This document shows positions 5,930 to 12,538 of a stretch of 12,538 nucleotides of DNA, in pieces. The first letter of the stretch is position 1; each line of letters begins with the position of its first letter. The position numbers and the translations under genes were made by a program. The stretch is from an uncultured Lachnospiraceae bacterium (GTDB lineage: Bacteria > Bacillota_A > Clostridia > Lachnospirales > Lachnospiraceae). A model generated the notes under the pieces. The model was not told the DNA's origin and searched no databases. It saw nothing but the letters and a program-made list of their open reading frames with translations. Location: positions 1-12,538 of the forward strand of contig CAJUMT010000092.1 of the NCBI GenBank assembly GCA_910587495.1. Reading direction: 5' to 3'.

Positions 5930-7000
5930 ATGAAATCTTTAACAGCATTTATGCATGGTCCTAAGGACCTGCGCCTAGAGACGGTGGATGTGCCGGAATT
6001 AAAGCCGACACAGATTCTTGTAAAAGTGAAAGCTTCCGGTATCTGCGGAAGCGATGTGGAGTGTTATCTGGGCCATTCCAAGGAAGGACGTTATGACTTA
6101 GGACCTTATACGCCGGGACATGAATGGTGTGGTGATGTCATCGCCATCGGTTCTGACGTGATCTCCTTGAAAGTAGGGGATCGTGTGACCGGAGAGTGTG
6201 CAAATTCCTGCAACCGCTGCTCCATCTGTAAGGAAGGCATCAACAATTCTTACTGCACCAACTGGAACGAAGTAGGTTTTATGCCGACCGCACCCGGAGG
6301 GATGGGAGAGTACCTGGTAGGCGAAGAGCAGTTTTGCCATAAGGTGCCGGATACGATGAGCTATGTGGAAGGCGCGCTGGTAGAGCCATGTTCTGTAGCA
6401 TACTACAGCATCTACGGACGCGACGGCTTTGTGGCAAGGACGGATGACTGTGTGATCTTCGGCGCAGGCCCGATCGGCCTGTTCGCGGCGACGATCTGCA
6501 AGGCGGCGGGTGCGAAGGTTATGATTGTAGACCCGGTAGAATTTCGCCGTAACTTGGCGCTTGAGGTAGTCGGTGTTGACCGGGCGATTGATCCGTTTAA
6601 CGAGGACGTGGACAAAGTGGTCATGGAAGAGACTGCCGGAGAGGGTGCTTCCTTTATCGTAGAGTGTACCGGAACCGATTTCGGCGTAGGTAAGACTGTG
6701 GATATCGCGAAACCGCATGCGAGAATCCGTTTTATCGGGCACTCTATCGGCCGCAAGATTCCGATCGAGATCGGCAAAGCGATCTGGAAGGGCTTAAACC
6801 TGCAGGGAAGCGCGGGACAGCCCTGGTTCTTCACAAAGACGATCAAGTTTATGAACCGTGTGAAAAAAGAGATCGATTACAGCAAGTTCGTGACAGGTTA
6901 TTATCCGCTGGAGAAGATCCAGGACGGTTTCGATATGGCGATCAACCATAAGGATAAAGCGATCAAGGTCATGATCACGATGGATGACGATGTAAAATAA
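5930..7000 (+). CDS. zinc-dependent medium-chain alcohol/polyol dehydrogenase
   Basis: A 356-residue medium-chain dehydrogenase of the sorbitol/threonine dehydrogenase type. Catalytic zinc ligands are Cys39 ('GICGSD'), His64-Glu65 ('GHEW') and probably Glu152 ('VEP'). The structural zinc cysteines are Cys94, Cys97, Cys100 and Cys109; the last gap is eight residues rather than the usual seven. The dinucleotide motif is 'GAGPIG' (178-183), with Asp201 ('IVDP') pointing to NAD+. It lacks the N-terminal insertion of the IolM-like protein at 2468-3655 and is clearly divergent from it, so the two probably act on different substrates or positions. It lies 41 bases after the transketolase pair, with AGGAGG (5917-5922) before the ATG, and is the third gene of the operon. 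Likely roles are oxidation of a polyol/cyclitol hydroxyl or reduction of an aldehyde or ketone made by the transketolase. Exact substrate is not determinable from sequence. Confidence 0.9.
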   Translation: MKSLTAFMHGPKDLRLETVDVPELKPTQILVKVKASGICGSDVECYLGHSKEGRYDLGPYTPGHEWCGDVIAIGSDVISLKVGDRVTGECANSCNRCSICKEGINNSYCTNWNEVGFMPTAPGGMGEYLVGEEQFCHKVPDTMSYVEGALVEPCSVAYYSIYGRDGFVARTDDCVIFGAGPIGLFAATICKAAGAKVMIVDPVEFRRNLALEVVGVDRAIDPFNEDVDKVVMEETAGEGASFIVECTGTDFGVGKTVDIAKPHARIRFIGHSIGRKIPIEIGKAIWKGLNLQGSAGQPWFFTKTIKFMNRVKKEIDYSKFVTGYYPLEKIQDGFDMAINHKDKAIKVMITMDDDVK

Positions 7001-7058
7001 AAGCAGGCGCCCTGGCGCATATATATGCAATCTAAAATGAGAAAGGAAAAAGAAGAAA
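7001..7058. other. short spacer with overlapping palindromes
   Basis: The gap between the dehydrogenase and hydrolase genes contains GCGCC-CT-GGCGC (7007-7018), overlapping the perfect 12-base palindrome GCATATATATGC (7017-7028). There is no T-run, so termination is unlikely; mRNA processing or stability is possible. GAAAGGA (7041-7047) is the ribosome binding site of the next gene, 11 bases from its ATG. Confidence 0.35.
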
Positions 7059-8162
7059 ATGGCAGATAAATGGATTTTTACCGAAAACCCCGCAGTATTT
7101 TTTGAAGACACAGTGGTAGGAAGGATGAAGAAAGAACTCTGGGACGCGACCCCGGAAGAGATCGACGAGATCCTTAAGGAGTATGAGCTTCCGAACGAAT
7201 CCGAGTTCGGCAAGGCAGGATGCTACATCCAGAACACGCCGCGGAACAAAGTGATTGAGAAAAGAAGAAAGAACGACATTGTACTCGTTCCCTGCGGTTG
7301 TACGGAAAACCACGGTATCCACAACCCGAGCGGACTGGACACGTTCATGGTTTCCCAGATCTGTGAAGGCGTACGCCGCTATACGGCGAAGAAAGGTTAT
7401 GAAGTTTCCCTGGCCTTCCCGCCTCTTAACTACGGCGGACATCCTTACCATCACGGCGGTATGCCCGGAACCTGCATCATTCCGGAAGAGACCGTCAGAG
7501 AACTTTTAGTCTACACGATTGCAGGGCTGTGGGACGACGGTTTCCGCAAGATCATCCTCGTCAACAACCATGGGCAGAGATGGATCATGGAGTCCGCGGT
7601 ACAGGAGTTCTACCGCCGTTTCCAGGTTCCGGCGTTCGTGACGATCGTAGAATGGCATCGGGCGATCCGTGAGTTTTTCTATCCGGTCGATGATTTCGAG
7701 AATGCCATGACGACGCATTTTGTACACGCGGACGAGGCGGAGACGGCAGTTGCCAACCTGCTCTTCGGCGATATGGTGGATATGAGCGTGTGCGTGGACG
7801 CACAGTCCAAGCCGCTGTTTATGCAGGGCTTCTATGACAATTCTGTAGACGGGCTGCACCGTCCGCATGCATGGAGCGAGGGCGTAGGCCATACGACGAT
7901 CGAAAGACTTGGCACTCCGGAAGGCGTGGTCGGTTATCCGTCCAGAGGTACCGCCGAGAAAGCAAAACGTCCGGTGGCGGCGATCTGCCGTTATCTGACG
8001 CTGATGATTGAGGAGATTTTAAAAGCGTACCCGGCAGGAAAGGTTCCGCCGGCAAGCGCGATCACATTCCGCACTGACGAAGAGGTTGAGCCATACCTGC
8101 GCGAGCCGCTGAGCGAAGGCTGGAAATCTCTGCATGAGATCCCGCGTCACGGAATTTTCTAA
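7059..8162 (+). CDS. creatininase-family metal-dependent hydrolase, 3-dehydro-scyllo-inosose hydrolase (IolN)-like
   Basis: A 367-residue cytoplasmic hydrolase of the creatininase superfamily, whose members use two metal ions to open rings or cleave amides. The core begins near residue 74. 'PCGCTENHG' gives Glu83 and His85, 'SGLDT' gives Asp94, and 'NNHGQ' gives His171, matching the metal ligands of creatininase (Glu34, His36, Asp45, His120). 'HADEAET' (223-229) corresponds to the family 'HAGxxET' motif. About 70 extra N-terminal residues and a long C-terminal part make it larger than creatininase, which is about 260 residues. From memory, IolN of the Thermotoga maritima inositol pathway belongs to this superfamily and hydrolytically opens the diketo-inositol made by IolM. 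The presence of an IolM-like gene just upstream of this operon supports that reading here. Other ring-opening or amidase reactions remain possible. Superfamily is confident; specific activity is moderate. Confidence 0.85.
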   Translation: MADKWIFTENPAVFFEDTVVGRMKKELWDATPEEIDEILKEYELPNESEFGKAGCYIQNTPRNKVIEKRRKNDIVLVPCGCTENHGIHNPSGLDTFMVSQICEGVRRYTAKKGYEVSLAFPPLNYGGHPYHHGGMPGTCIIPEETVRELLVYTIAGLWDDGFRKIILVNNHGQRWIMESAVQEFYRRFQVPAFVTIVEWHRAIREFFYPVDDFENAMTTHFVHADEAETAVANLLFGDMVDMSVCVDAQSKPLFMQGFYDNSVDGLHRPHAWSEGVGHTTIERLGTPEGVVGYPSRGTAEKAKRPVAAICRYLTLMIEEILKAYPAGKVPPASAITFRTDEEVEPYLREPLSEGWKSLHEIPRHGIF

Positions 8163-8187
8163 AGAAATATTTTACAGGAAAACAAAG

Positions 8188-8216
8188 CGGGCCCGGTGTC
8201 TAGGATATCGGGCCCG
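8188..8216 (+). other. GC-rich hairpin between the two halves of the operon
   Basis: Two copies of the self-complementary octamer CGGGCCCG (8188-8195 and 8209-8216) are separated by 13 bases and form an 8-base-pair all-GC stem. No T-run follows, so it is not a classical terminator. It ends only 5 bases before the TAAGGAG (8222-8228) of the CoA-transferase gene. It could act as an mRNA stability or processing element, or dampen translation or transcription of the downstream genes. Confidence 0.5.
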
Positions 8217-8236
8217 GACTGTAAGGAGCATATGTT

Positions 8237-9436
8237 ATGGATAAGAATAGTAAAGGCGCTTTGGACGGCGTGAAGATCCTGGATCTTACGAGGGTCTTGG
8301 CCGGCCCTGTCTGTACGATGATGCTGGCGGATATGGGTGCGGACGTGATCAAGATCGAGATCCCGGGAAAGGGAGACGACAGCCGCGCTTTCAGTCCGTT
8401 CCAGAACGGGGAGAGCGCATATTTTTTAAACCTTAACCGCAATAAAAAAGGGATCACCTTGAACATGAAGAGTGAAAAGGGAAAGAAAGTATTCCTTGCT
8501 ATGGTGAAGAAGGCCGACATGGTGGTGGAGAATTTTCGCCCCGGCGTGATGGAGCGCCTTGGTTTCGGCTATGAAGACCTGAAAAAAGTGAACCCGGGGA
8601 TCATTTACGGAGCCGTATCCGGTTTTGGACATACAGGCCCTTATTCCCAGAGACCCGGATATGATGCGATCGGCCAGGCGATGAGCGGGTTGATGAGTAC
8701 CACCGGCTGGCCGGAGACGGGAGAGACCAGGGTGGGGACGCCGATGGCGGACTACCTGGCGGGCTTAAGCGCCACGGTCGCCCTTTTAGCCGCCCTTCAT
8801 CATCGGGAGAAGACCGGGGAAGGGCAAAAGATCGATATCGCCCTGATGGACGCGGGCATTGCCAGCATGCAGGTGATCCAGACTTACTATCTTGTGGAGG
8901 GACGCCTTCCGTCCAGGATCGGCAACCGTTATGAGTCCAATTACCCTACAGACGGGTTTCCCACAAAAGACGGGCAGATCATGGTGAGCGCGGCTAATGA
9001 CAAGCTGTGGAGAGCGATGTGCAAAGTGATGGAACGTGCGGATCTGGCAGAATCTGAGAAAACACTCACGAATAAAGACCGGCTGGCGAATTGGCCGTGG
9101 ATCAGGGAAGAGATTATCAAATGGTCCGGTGAAAGGACGACAAAGGAAGCCGTGGACGCGCTGTTAAAAGGCGGCGTGCCGGCAGCTCCCATCAACAGCA
9201 TCGCACAGGTTGTTCATGACCCGCATACGAAAGCGAGGGAGATGTTTGTGGAGACCGAGCATCCAAAAGCGGGGAAGATCACGGTCACCGGTTCACAGCT
9301 TAAACTGTCGGGAACGCCTGTCACATTCCGCACGCCTGCGCCTGCGCTCGGGCAGGATAATGTGGCTGTCTACGGAGGATGGCTGGGTATGGCCGAGGAA
9401 GAAATCGCGGCTTATAAGAATGAGGGTGTATTCTGA
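8237..9436 (+). CDS. CaiB/BaiF family (class III) CoA-transferase
   Basis: A 399-residue CoA-transferase that moves CoA between carboxylic acids through an aspartyl-CoA mixed anhydride. The N-terminus 'GVKILDLTRVLAGP' and 'LADMGADVIKIE' is the family signature. 'NRNKKGITLNM' and 'VENFRPGVMERLG' follow as expected. Asp172 in 'GTPMADYLAG' is the catalytic aspartate position. The C-terminal part ('GGVPAAPIN', 312-320; 'DPHTKAREMF', 328-337) is also typical. Full length for the family. TAAGGAG (8222-8228) is 8 bases from the ATG. The stop codon overlaps the start of the lyase gene by one base (TGATG), so the two proteins are likely coupled and used in sequence: activation of a carboxylate, then cleavage of the thioester. 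In known pairs of this sort substrates are dicarboxylates such as citramalate or itaconate. The CoA donor and acceptor are not predictable here. Confidence 0.92.
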   Translation: MDKNSKGALDGVKILDLTRVLAGPVCTMMLADMGADVIKIEIPGKGDDSRAFSPFQNGESAYFLNLNRNKKGITLNMKSEKGKKVFLAMVKKADMVVENFRPGVMERLGFGYEDLKKVNPGIIYGAVSGFGHTGPYSQRPGYDAIGQAMSGLMSTTGWPETGETRVGTPMADYLAGLSATVALLAALHHREKTGEGQKIDIALMDAGIASMQVIQTYYLVEGRLPSRIGNRYESNYPTDGFPTKDGQIMVSAANDKLWRAMCKVMERADLAESEKTLTNKDRLANWPWIREEIIKWSGERTTKEAVDALLKGGVPAAPINSIAQVVHDPHTKAREMFVETEHPKAGKITVTGSQLKLSGTPVTFRTPAPALGQDNVAVYGGWLGMAEEEIAAYKNEGVF

Positions 9437-10356
9437 TGGGACAAAAAGAGAAGATACAGATTATTGATGTAGGCCCCAGGGACGGCTTTCAGAATGTGAA
9501 GACACTGATTGACACGGAGACGAAGCTGTTCATTATCGAAGGGCTGTACCAGTCCGGAGTCCGGACTATGGAGGTGACTTCCTTTGTGAGCCCCAAAGCG
9601 ATTCCGCAGATGGCGGACGCGGCGGATGTGGCGAAGGCTGTATTAAGCCGCTATCAGGATCTGCGGGTGATCGCGCTGGTTCCGAACCTTAGGGGCGCGC
9701 AGAATGCCTGGAACGCGGGAATCCGGGAGGCGGCCTGTGTGATCTCCGCCAGTGAAGCGCATAACAAGGCAAATATCAACCGTACGGTGAAAGAGTCCCT
9801 GGAGGCTTTGGAGGGGATACGCAAGGCGCTTCCGGATTTGGAGGTGCATCTGGATGCGGCGACTGCTTTTGGCTGCCCCTTTGCAGGAGAGGTTCCTAAG
9901 GAGGCGGTACTCTCCCTGATCGGAAGCGCGCGAAAGCTGGGGATTAATAAGGTCACGCTGTGCGATACCATCGGCGTGGCAGATCCCGCGCAGGTGAAAG
10001 AACTGTTAGGAGAAGTGGCCGGGCGTTATCCGGGGCTTGAACTTACGCTTCACTTCCACAATACAAGAGGAATGGGGCTGGCCAATATCTTCGCGGCCAC
10101 GGAGATGGGAATCCGGAGTTTTGAGACTTCTGTAGGAGGCCTCGGAGGCTGCCCCTTCGCGCCGGGAGCAGACGGCAATACGGCGACAGAAGATACGGTC
10201 CATATGCTGGAAAAGATGGGATATGGTACCGGGATCGATCTTACAAAGCTTCTGGGGGTCGTGGAATATGTGGGACGGCATGTGGACGCGCCGGTGACGG
10301 GAAAGATGTGGGGAGTTGTGAACAGCACCTGCGAAAATGTCTCCGGCAGGGCATAA
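9436..10356 (+). CDS. HMG-CoA lyase-type acyl-CoA lyase (DRE-TIM metallolyase)
   Basis: A 306-residue TIM-barrel lyase of the 3-hydroxy-3-methylglutaryl-CoA lyase family, which splits a 3-hydroxyacyl-CoA into an acyl-CoA and a keto or aldehyde product. Visible catalytic residues are Arg15-Asp16 ('VGPRDGFQN'), Glu46 ('MEVTSFVS'), the metal ligands His206 and His208 ('LHFHNT'), and Cys239 in the signature loop 'GGLGGCPFAPGADGN'. 'TATEDTVHML' follows as in true lyases. Human HMG-CoA lyase reads 'GPRDGLQNE', whereas this protein has 'GPRDGFQNV', so its substrate may differ; citramalyl-CoA or another 3-hydroxydicarboxyl-CoA is plausible. It overlaps the CoA-transferase stop codon by one base and has only a weak purine-rich site upstream, consistent with translational coupling. 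No leucine-degradation genes are nearby, which argues against a role in leucine catabolism. Confidence 0.88.
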   Translation: MGQKEKIQIIDVGPRDGFQNVKTLIDTETKLFIIEGLYQSGVRTMEVTSFVSPKAIPQMADAADVAKAVLSRYQDLRVIALVPNLRGAQNAWNAGIREAACVISASEAHNKANINRTVKESLEALEGIRKALPDLEVHLDAATAFGCPFAGEVPKEAVLSLIGSARKLGINKVTLCDTIGVADPAQVKELLGEVAGRYPGLELTLHFHNTRGMGLANIFAATEMGIRSFETSVGGLGGCPFAPGADGNTATEDTVHMLEKMGYGTGIDLTKLLGVVEYVGRHVDAPVTGKMWGVVNSTCENVSGRA

Positions 10357-10388
10357 ATTGCAAAATGAAATGACAGAGAGGATGGACA

Positions 10389-11789
10389 ATGGAAATGACA
10401 GATAAAGAGTATGTAGAGAGTCTTATCAAAAGAGCGCATGAGGCGCAGAAGATTGCCGACGGTTTTACACAGGAATATGTAGATATGCTGACCCGTAAGA
10501 TCGGCTGGGCGCTGGTGCAGCCGGATACGGTGAACAAAATTGCCGATTTTTGCCTGAAGGAGACCCGTATGGGTACTTACGAGGCGAAACAGGGAAAGCT
10601 GTTTAAGAAGGTACGCGGCGTGCTGAGCGATATCAATCCGCTTAAGTCCGTAGGCGTCGTGGAAGAGAATAAAGAACTGGGCATTCGCAGGCTGGCGAAG
10701 CCGGTAGGCGTGATCGGTTCCCTGATCCCGACGACGCAGCCGGAACTGTGCCCCGCTACCCAGGCGATGCTGGCAGTCAAGGCCCGCGACGCGATCGTAT
10801 TCGCGCCGCATCCAAGGAGCCAGAAGACGACGCTTATGGTTACGGATATCATCCGCGGGGTGCTGAAGAAAAACGGCGCGCCGGAAGATCTTGTGATCTG
10901 CATTGAGAACCCGACGATGGATAAGAGTACAGAGCTGATGAGACAGTCGGACCTGGTGATCGCTACCGGCGGCGCGGGCATGGTAAAGGCCGCTTATTCT
11001 TCCGGGACGCCGGCATACGGCGTCGGTGTGGGCAACGCGGTAGTCGTCGTGGACGAGACGGCGGATCTTAAAGAAGCGGCGCATAACGTACATATCAGTA
11101 AAGTATTTGATTATGCGTCCGGCTGCTCCTGCGATAACTCGATCGTCGTGCAGGAAAGCGTCTATGACGAATTTATGGAATGCCTGAAAGCAGAAGGCGC
11201 GCATATGATTACGGCGGAACAGAAACCAAAACTTCTAAAGGCGATCTGGCCGCAGTGGCCTGAAAACCATATCCTGAACCGTGACATTGTAACCCAGCCG
11301 GCGAAACGGATCGCGGACATTGCAGGGATTGACGATGTGCCTGCAGATTGTGAATTTATCCTGGTGGAGGAAGACGGCTACGGAGAAGCGCATCCCTTCT
11401 CGGGCGAGAAGCTGTGCGTCGTCCTGACCGTATATAAATATAGAGAATTTCAGGAAGCGATTGATATTGTAAATGGTATCCATGCGTACCAGGGTGCGGG
11501 ACACTCCTGCGGCATCCAGACGAACAACGACAGCCATGCGCTTGAGCTGGCGCTTAAGACCCACACGACGCGCGTGATGGTCCGCCAGCCCCAGAGCGTA
11601 GGCAACAGCGGAGACTGGAATAACGGAATGCCGTTTACCGGTTCTTTAGGATGCGGTACATGGGGCGGGAACATCGTTTCCGAAAATATTACTTTGAAAC
11701 ATTTTTTGAATAACACCTGGCTGTCAACACCGATCAAAGGCGTGATCCCCAGCGATGAGGAACTCTTTGGGGACGCTATGAAAGACTGA
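10389..11789 (+). CDS. CoA-acylating aldehyde dehydrogenase, sulfoacetaldehyde dehydrogenase (SauS)-like
   Basis: A 466-residue aldehyde dehydrogenase of the CoA-acylating class (relatives: EutE, PduP, AdhE N-terminus, SucD, SauS), interconverting an aldehyde and its acyl-CoA with NAD(P)(H). The catalytic cysteine is Cys246 in 'FDYASGCSCDNS', at the position of the AdhE 'FDNGVICASE' cysteine. 'GSLIPTTQPE' (110-119), 'FAPHPRSQKT' (138-147) and 'TGGAGMVKAAYSSG' (193-206) are the cofactor-binding motifs of this class. The C-terminal 'GGNIVSENIT' and 'WLSTPI' segments resemble, from memory, acylating sulfoacetaldehyde dehydrogenases. I infer an aldehyde with a distal negative charge, not necessarily a sulfonate, since no sulfite-releasing enzyme is present. 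It lies 32 bases after the lyase gene, with AGAGAGGAT before the ATG. It may oxidise the aldehyde from the transketolase reaction or reduce an acyl-CoA from the lyase. Confidence 0.88.
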   Translation: MEMTDKEYVESLIKRAHEAQKIADGFTQEYVDMLTRKIGWALVQPDTVNKIADFCLKETRMGTYEAKQGKLFKKVRGVLSDINPLKSVGVVEENKELGIRRLAKPVGVIGSLIPTTQPELCPATQAMLAVKARDAIVFAPHPRSQKTTLMVTDIIRGVLKKNGAPEDLVICIENPTMDKSTELMRQSDLVIATGGAGMVKAAYSSGTPAYGVGVGNAVVVVDETADLKEAAHNVHISKVFDYASGCSCDNSIVVQESVYDEFMECLKAEGAHMITAEQKPKLLKAIWPQWPENHILNRDIVTQPAKRIADIAGIDDVPADCEFILVEEDGYGEAHPFSGEKLCVVLTVYKYREFQEAIDIVNGIHAYQGAGHSCGIQTNNDSHALELALKTHTTRVMVRQPQSVGNSGDWNNGMPFTGSLGCGTWGGNIVSENITLKHFLNNTWLSTPIKGVIPSDEELFGDAMKD

Positions 11790-11812
11790 AGGCAGGAGCA
11801 AAGGAGGCAGGT

Positions 11813-12538
11813 ATGCACCCTGATATGAGAGAGATCCGCTGTACTATCCTTAGGGGCGGTACGAGCAAAGGGATCTATATACTGGATAATGAACTTCCCA
11901 AGGAGTCGGCCTTGCGTAAACGGGTGATCCAGGCGGTCTTCGGCAGTCCGGACGAACGGCAGATCGACGGATTGGGCGGCGCGGACACGCTGACCAGCAA
12001 GCTGGCGATTATAAGTCCCTCGAACAGGGCGGACGCAGATGTGGAATACACCTTCGCCCAGGTGGGGATTGACAGAGATGTGGTAGATTTCGGCGGGAAC
12101 TGCGGGAATATTTCTTCCGGTGTGGGGCCTTTTGCCATTGATGCGGGTCTTGTGAAAGCTGTGGAACCGGTGACTAAGATACATATCTACCAGACGAACA
12201 CGGACAGAATATTGAAAGCGGAGGTGCCGGTGAAGGACGGTAAGGCGTGTGTTGCGGGGGATTTCCATATCGACGGGGTTCCCGGCACAGGCGCAAAGAT
12301 CACGATGGATTTTTCTGCCACGGTCGGCTCGGCTACCGGGAAGCTTCTGCCCACCGGCCGTCCGGTGGATGAGATCAGCTTTGACGGGCAGAGTTATCCT
12401 GTGTCCATCGTGGACGCAGGAAACCCGCTCGTATTTATCGAGGCCAAAAGCCTGGGGCTTTTGGGCAATGAAACCGCGGCGCAGATCGACGGGGACAAAG
12501 GATTGCTTAAGAAGATTGAGGCGATCCGAAGCCGGGCC
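11813..12538 (+). CDS. PrpF-family isomerase/tautomerase, 3' end outside the window
   Basis: The first 242 codons of an open reading frame that continues past the window edge; PrpF proteins are usually near 390 residues, so roughly 60% is present. The family has a diaminopimelate-epimerase fold and moves double bonds in di- and tricarboxylic acids (methylaconitate isomerase PrpF, methylitaconate isomerase, 4-oxalomesaconate tautomerase). 'LRGGTSKGIYI' (13-23), 'GLGGADTLTSKLAIIS' (53-68) and 'DFGGNCGNISSGVGPFA' (92-108) are the family blocks. Lys63 and Cys97 match the acid/base pair of PrpF, with the same 34-residue spacing as Lys73/Cys107. AAGGAGG (11801-11807) is 5 bases from the ATG and favours this start over the ATG at 11825. 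It follows the aldehyde dehydrogenase by 23 bases, as the eighth gene of the operon. It implies an unsaturated carboxylic acid intermediate, perhaps with an aconitase-type hydratase further downstream. Confidence 0.88.
   Translation, partial: MHPDMREIRCTILRGGTSKGIYILDNELPKESALRKRVIQAVFGSPDERQIDGLGGADTLTSKLAIISPSNRADADVEYTFAQVGIDRDVVDFGGNCGNISSGVGPFAIDAGLVKAVEPVTKIHIYQTNTDRILKAEVPVKDGKACVAGDFHIDGVPGTGAKITMDFSATVGSATGKLLPTGRPVDEISFDGQSYPVSIVDAGNPLVFIEAKSLGLLGNETAAQIDGDKGLLKKIEAIRSRA

Noticed and set aside
10050..11204. 384-codon antisense open frame across the lyase and aldehyde dehydrogenase genes
   Set aside because: It spans two clearly real genes and their junction on the other strand, and its translation has no family features.
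4019..11789. Sulfonate (sulfoquinovose transketolase-type or isethionate) degradation operon
   Set aside because: A split transketolase and a SauS-like dehydrogenase hinted at this, but there is no sulfite-releasing enzyme, sulfonate transporter or sulfo-sugar isomerase, and the hydrolase, lyase and PrpF do not fit. It remains only an outside possibility.
11450..12268. 272-codon antisense open frame over the aldehyde dehydrogenase and PrpF genes
   Set aside because: Both sense genes show intact family motifs throughout; the antisense product has none.

Overview
The window looks like chromosomal DNA of a Gram-positive gut anaerobe of the Lachnospiraceae (Clostridia). This is inferred from strong AGGAGG-type ribosome binding sites, the moderate GC content of the metabolic genes, and a first gene whose protein closely resembles the Rpn/PD-(D/E)XK proteins common in that family. 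Every gene I accept is on the + strand. I see no rRNA, tRNA, CRISPR array, insertion sequence, transporter or transcriptional regulator.

Region 1 (1-2296) is AT-rich and accessory in character. It holds two different Rpn-type PD-(D/E)XK nuclease-like genes (191-1072 and 1406-2296), separated by a non-coding stretch rich in short GC inverted repeats. Region 2 (2297-4018) holds one zinc-dependent dehydrogenase (2468-3655) resembling scyllo-inosose 3-dehydrogenase (IolM). It has its own candidate promoter and is closed by a strong intrinsic terminator with a second hairpin behind it.

Region 3 (4019 to the window end) looks like one long operon of eight genes running off the edge. In order they are: split transketolase N and C subunits, a second zinc dehydrogenase, a creatininase-family hydrolase (IolN-like), a CaiB/BaiF CoA-transferase, an HMG-CoA-lyase-type lyase, a CoA-acylating aldehyde dehydrogenase of the sulfoacetaldehyde dehydrogenase (SauS) type, and a PrpF-type isomerase cut by the window end. 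Gaps run from a 1-base overlap to 74 bases.

The genes suggest a two-stage catabolic route. The 'polyol/cyclitol' half would oxidise a cyclic or linear polyhydroxy compound, open it by hydrolysis and remove a two-carbon ketol unit. The 'CoA' half would turn the remaining aldehyde or carboxylic acid into a CoA thioester and cleave it. The IolM/IolN resemblance points to inositols or related cyclitols. The transketolase C subunit has changed residues where classical transketolases read the sugar phosphate and donor stereochemistry, so a non-phosphorylated or acidic substrate is plausible. A 16-base element (15/16 identical) precedes both the dehydrogenase gene and the operon, suggesting one regulator controls both. 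I do not recognise this exact combination as a described pathway; substrate and order of steps are inference.
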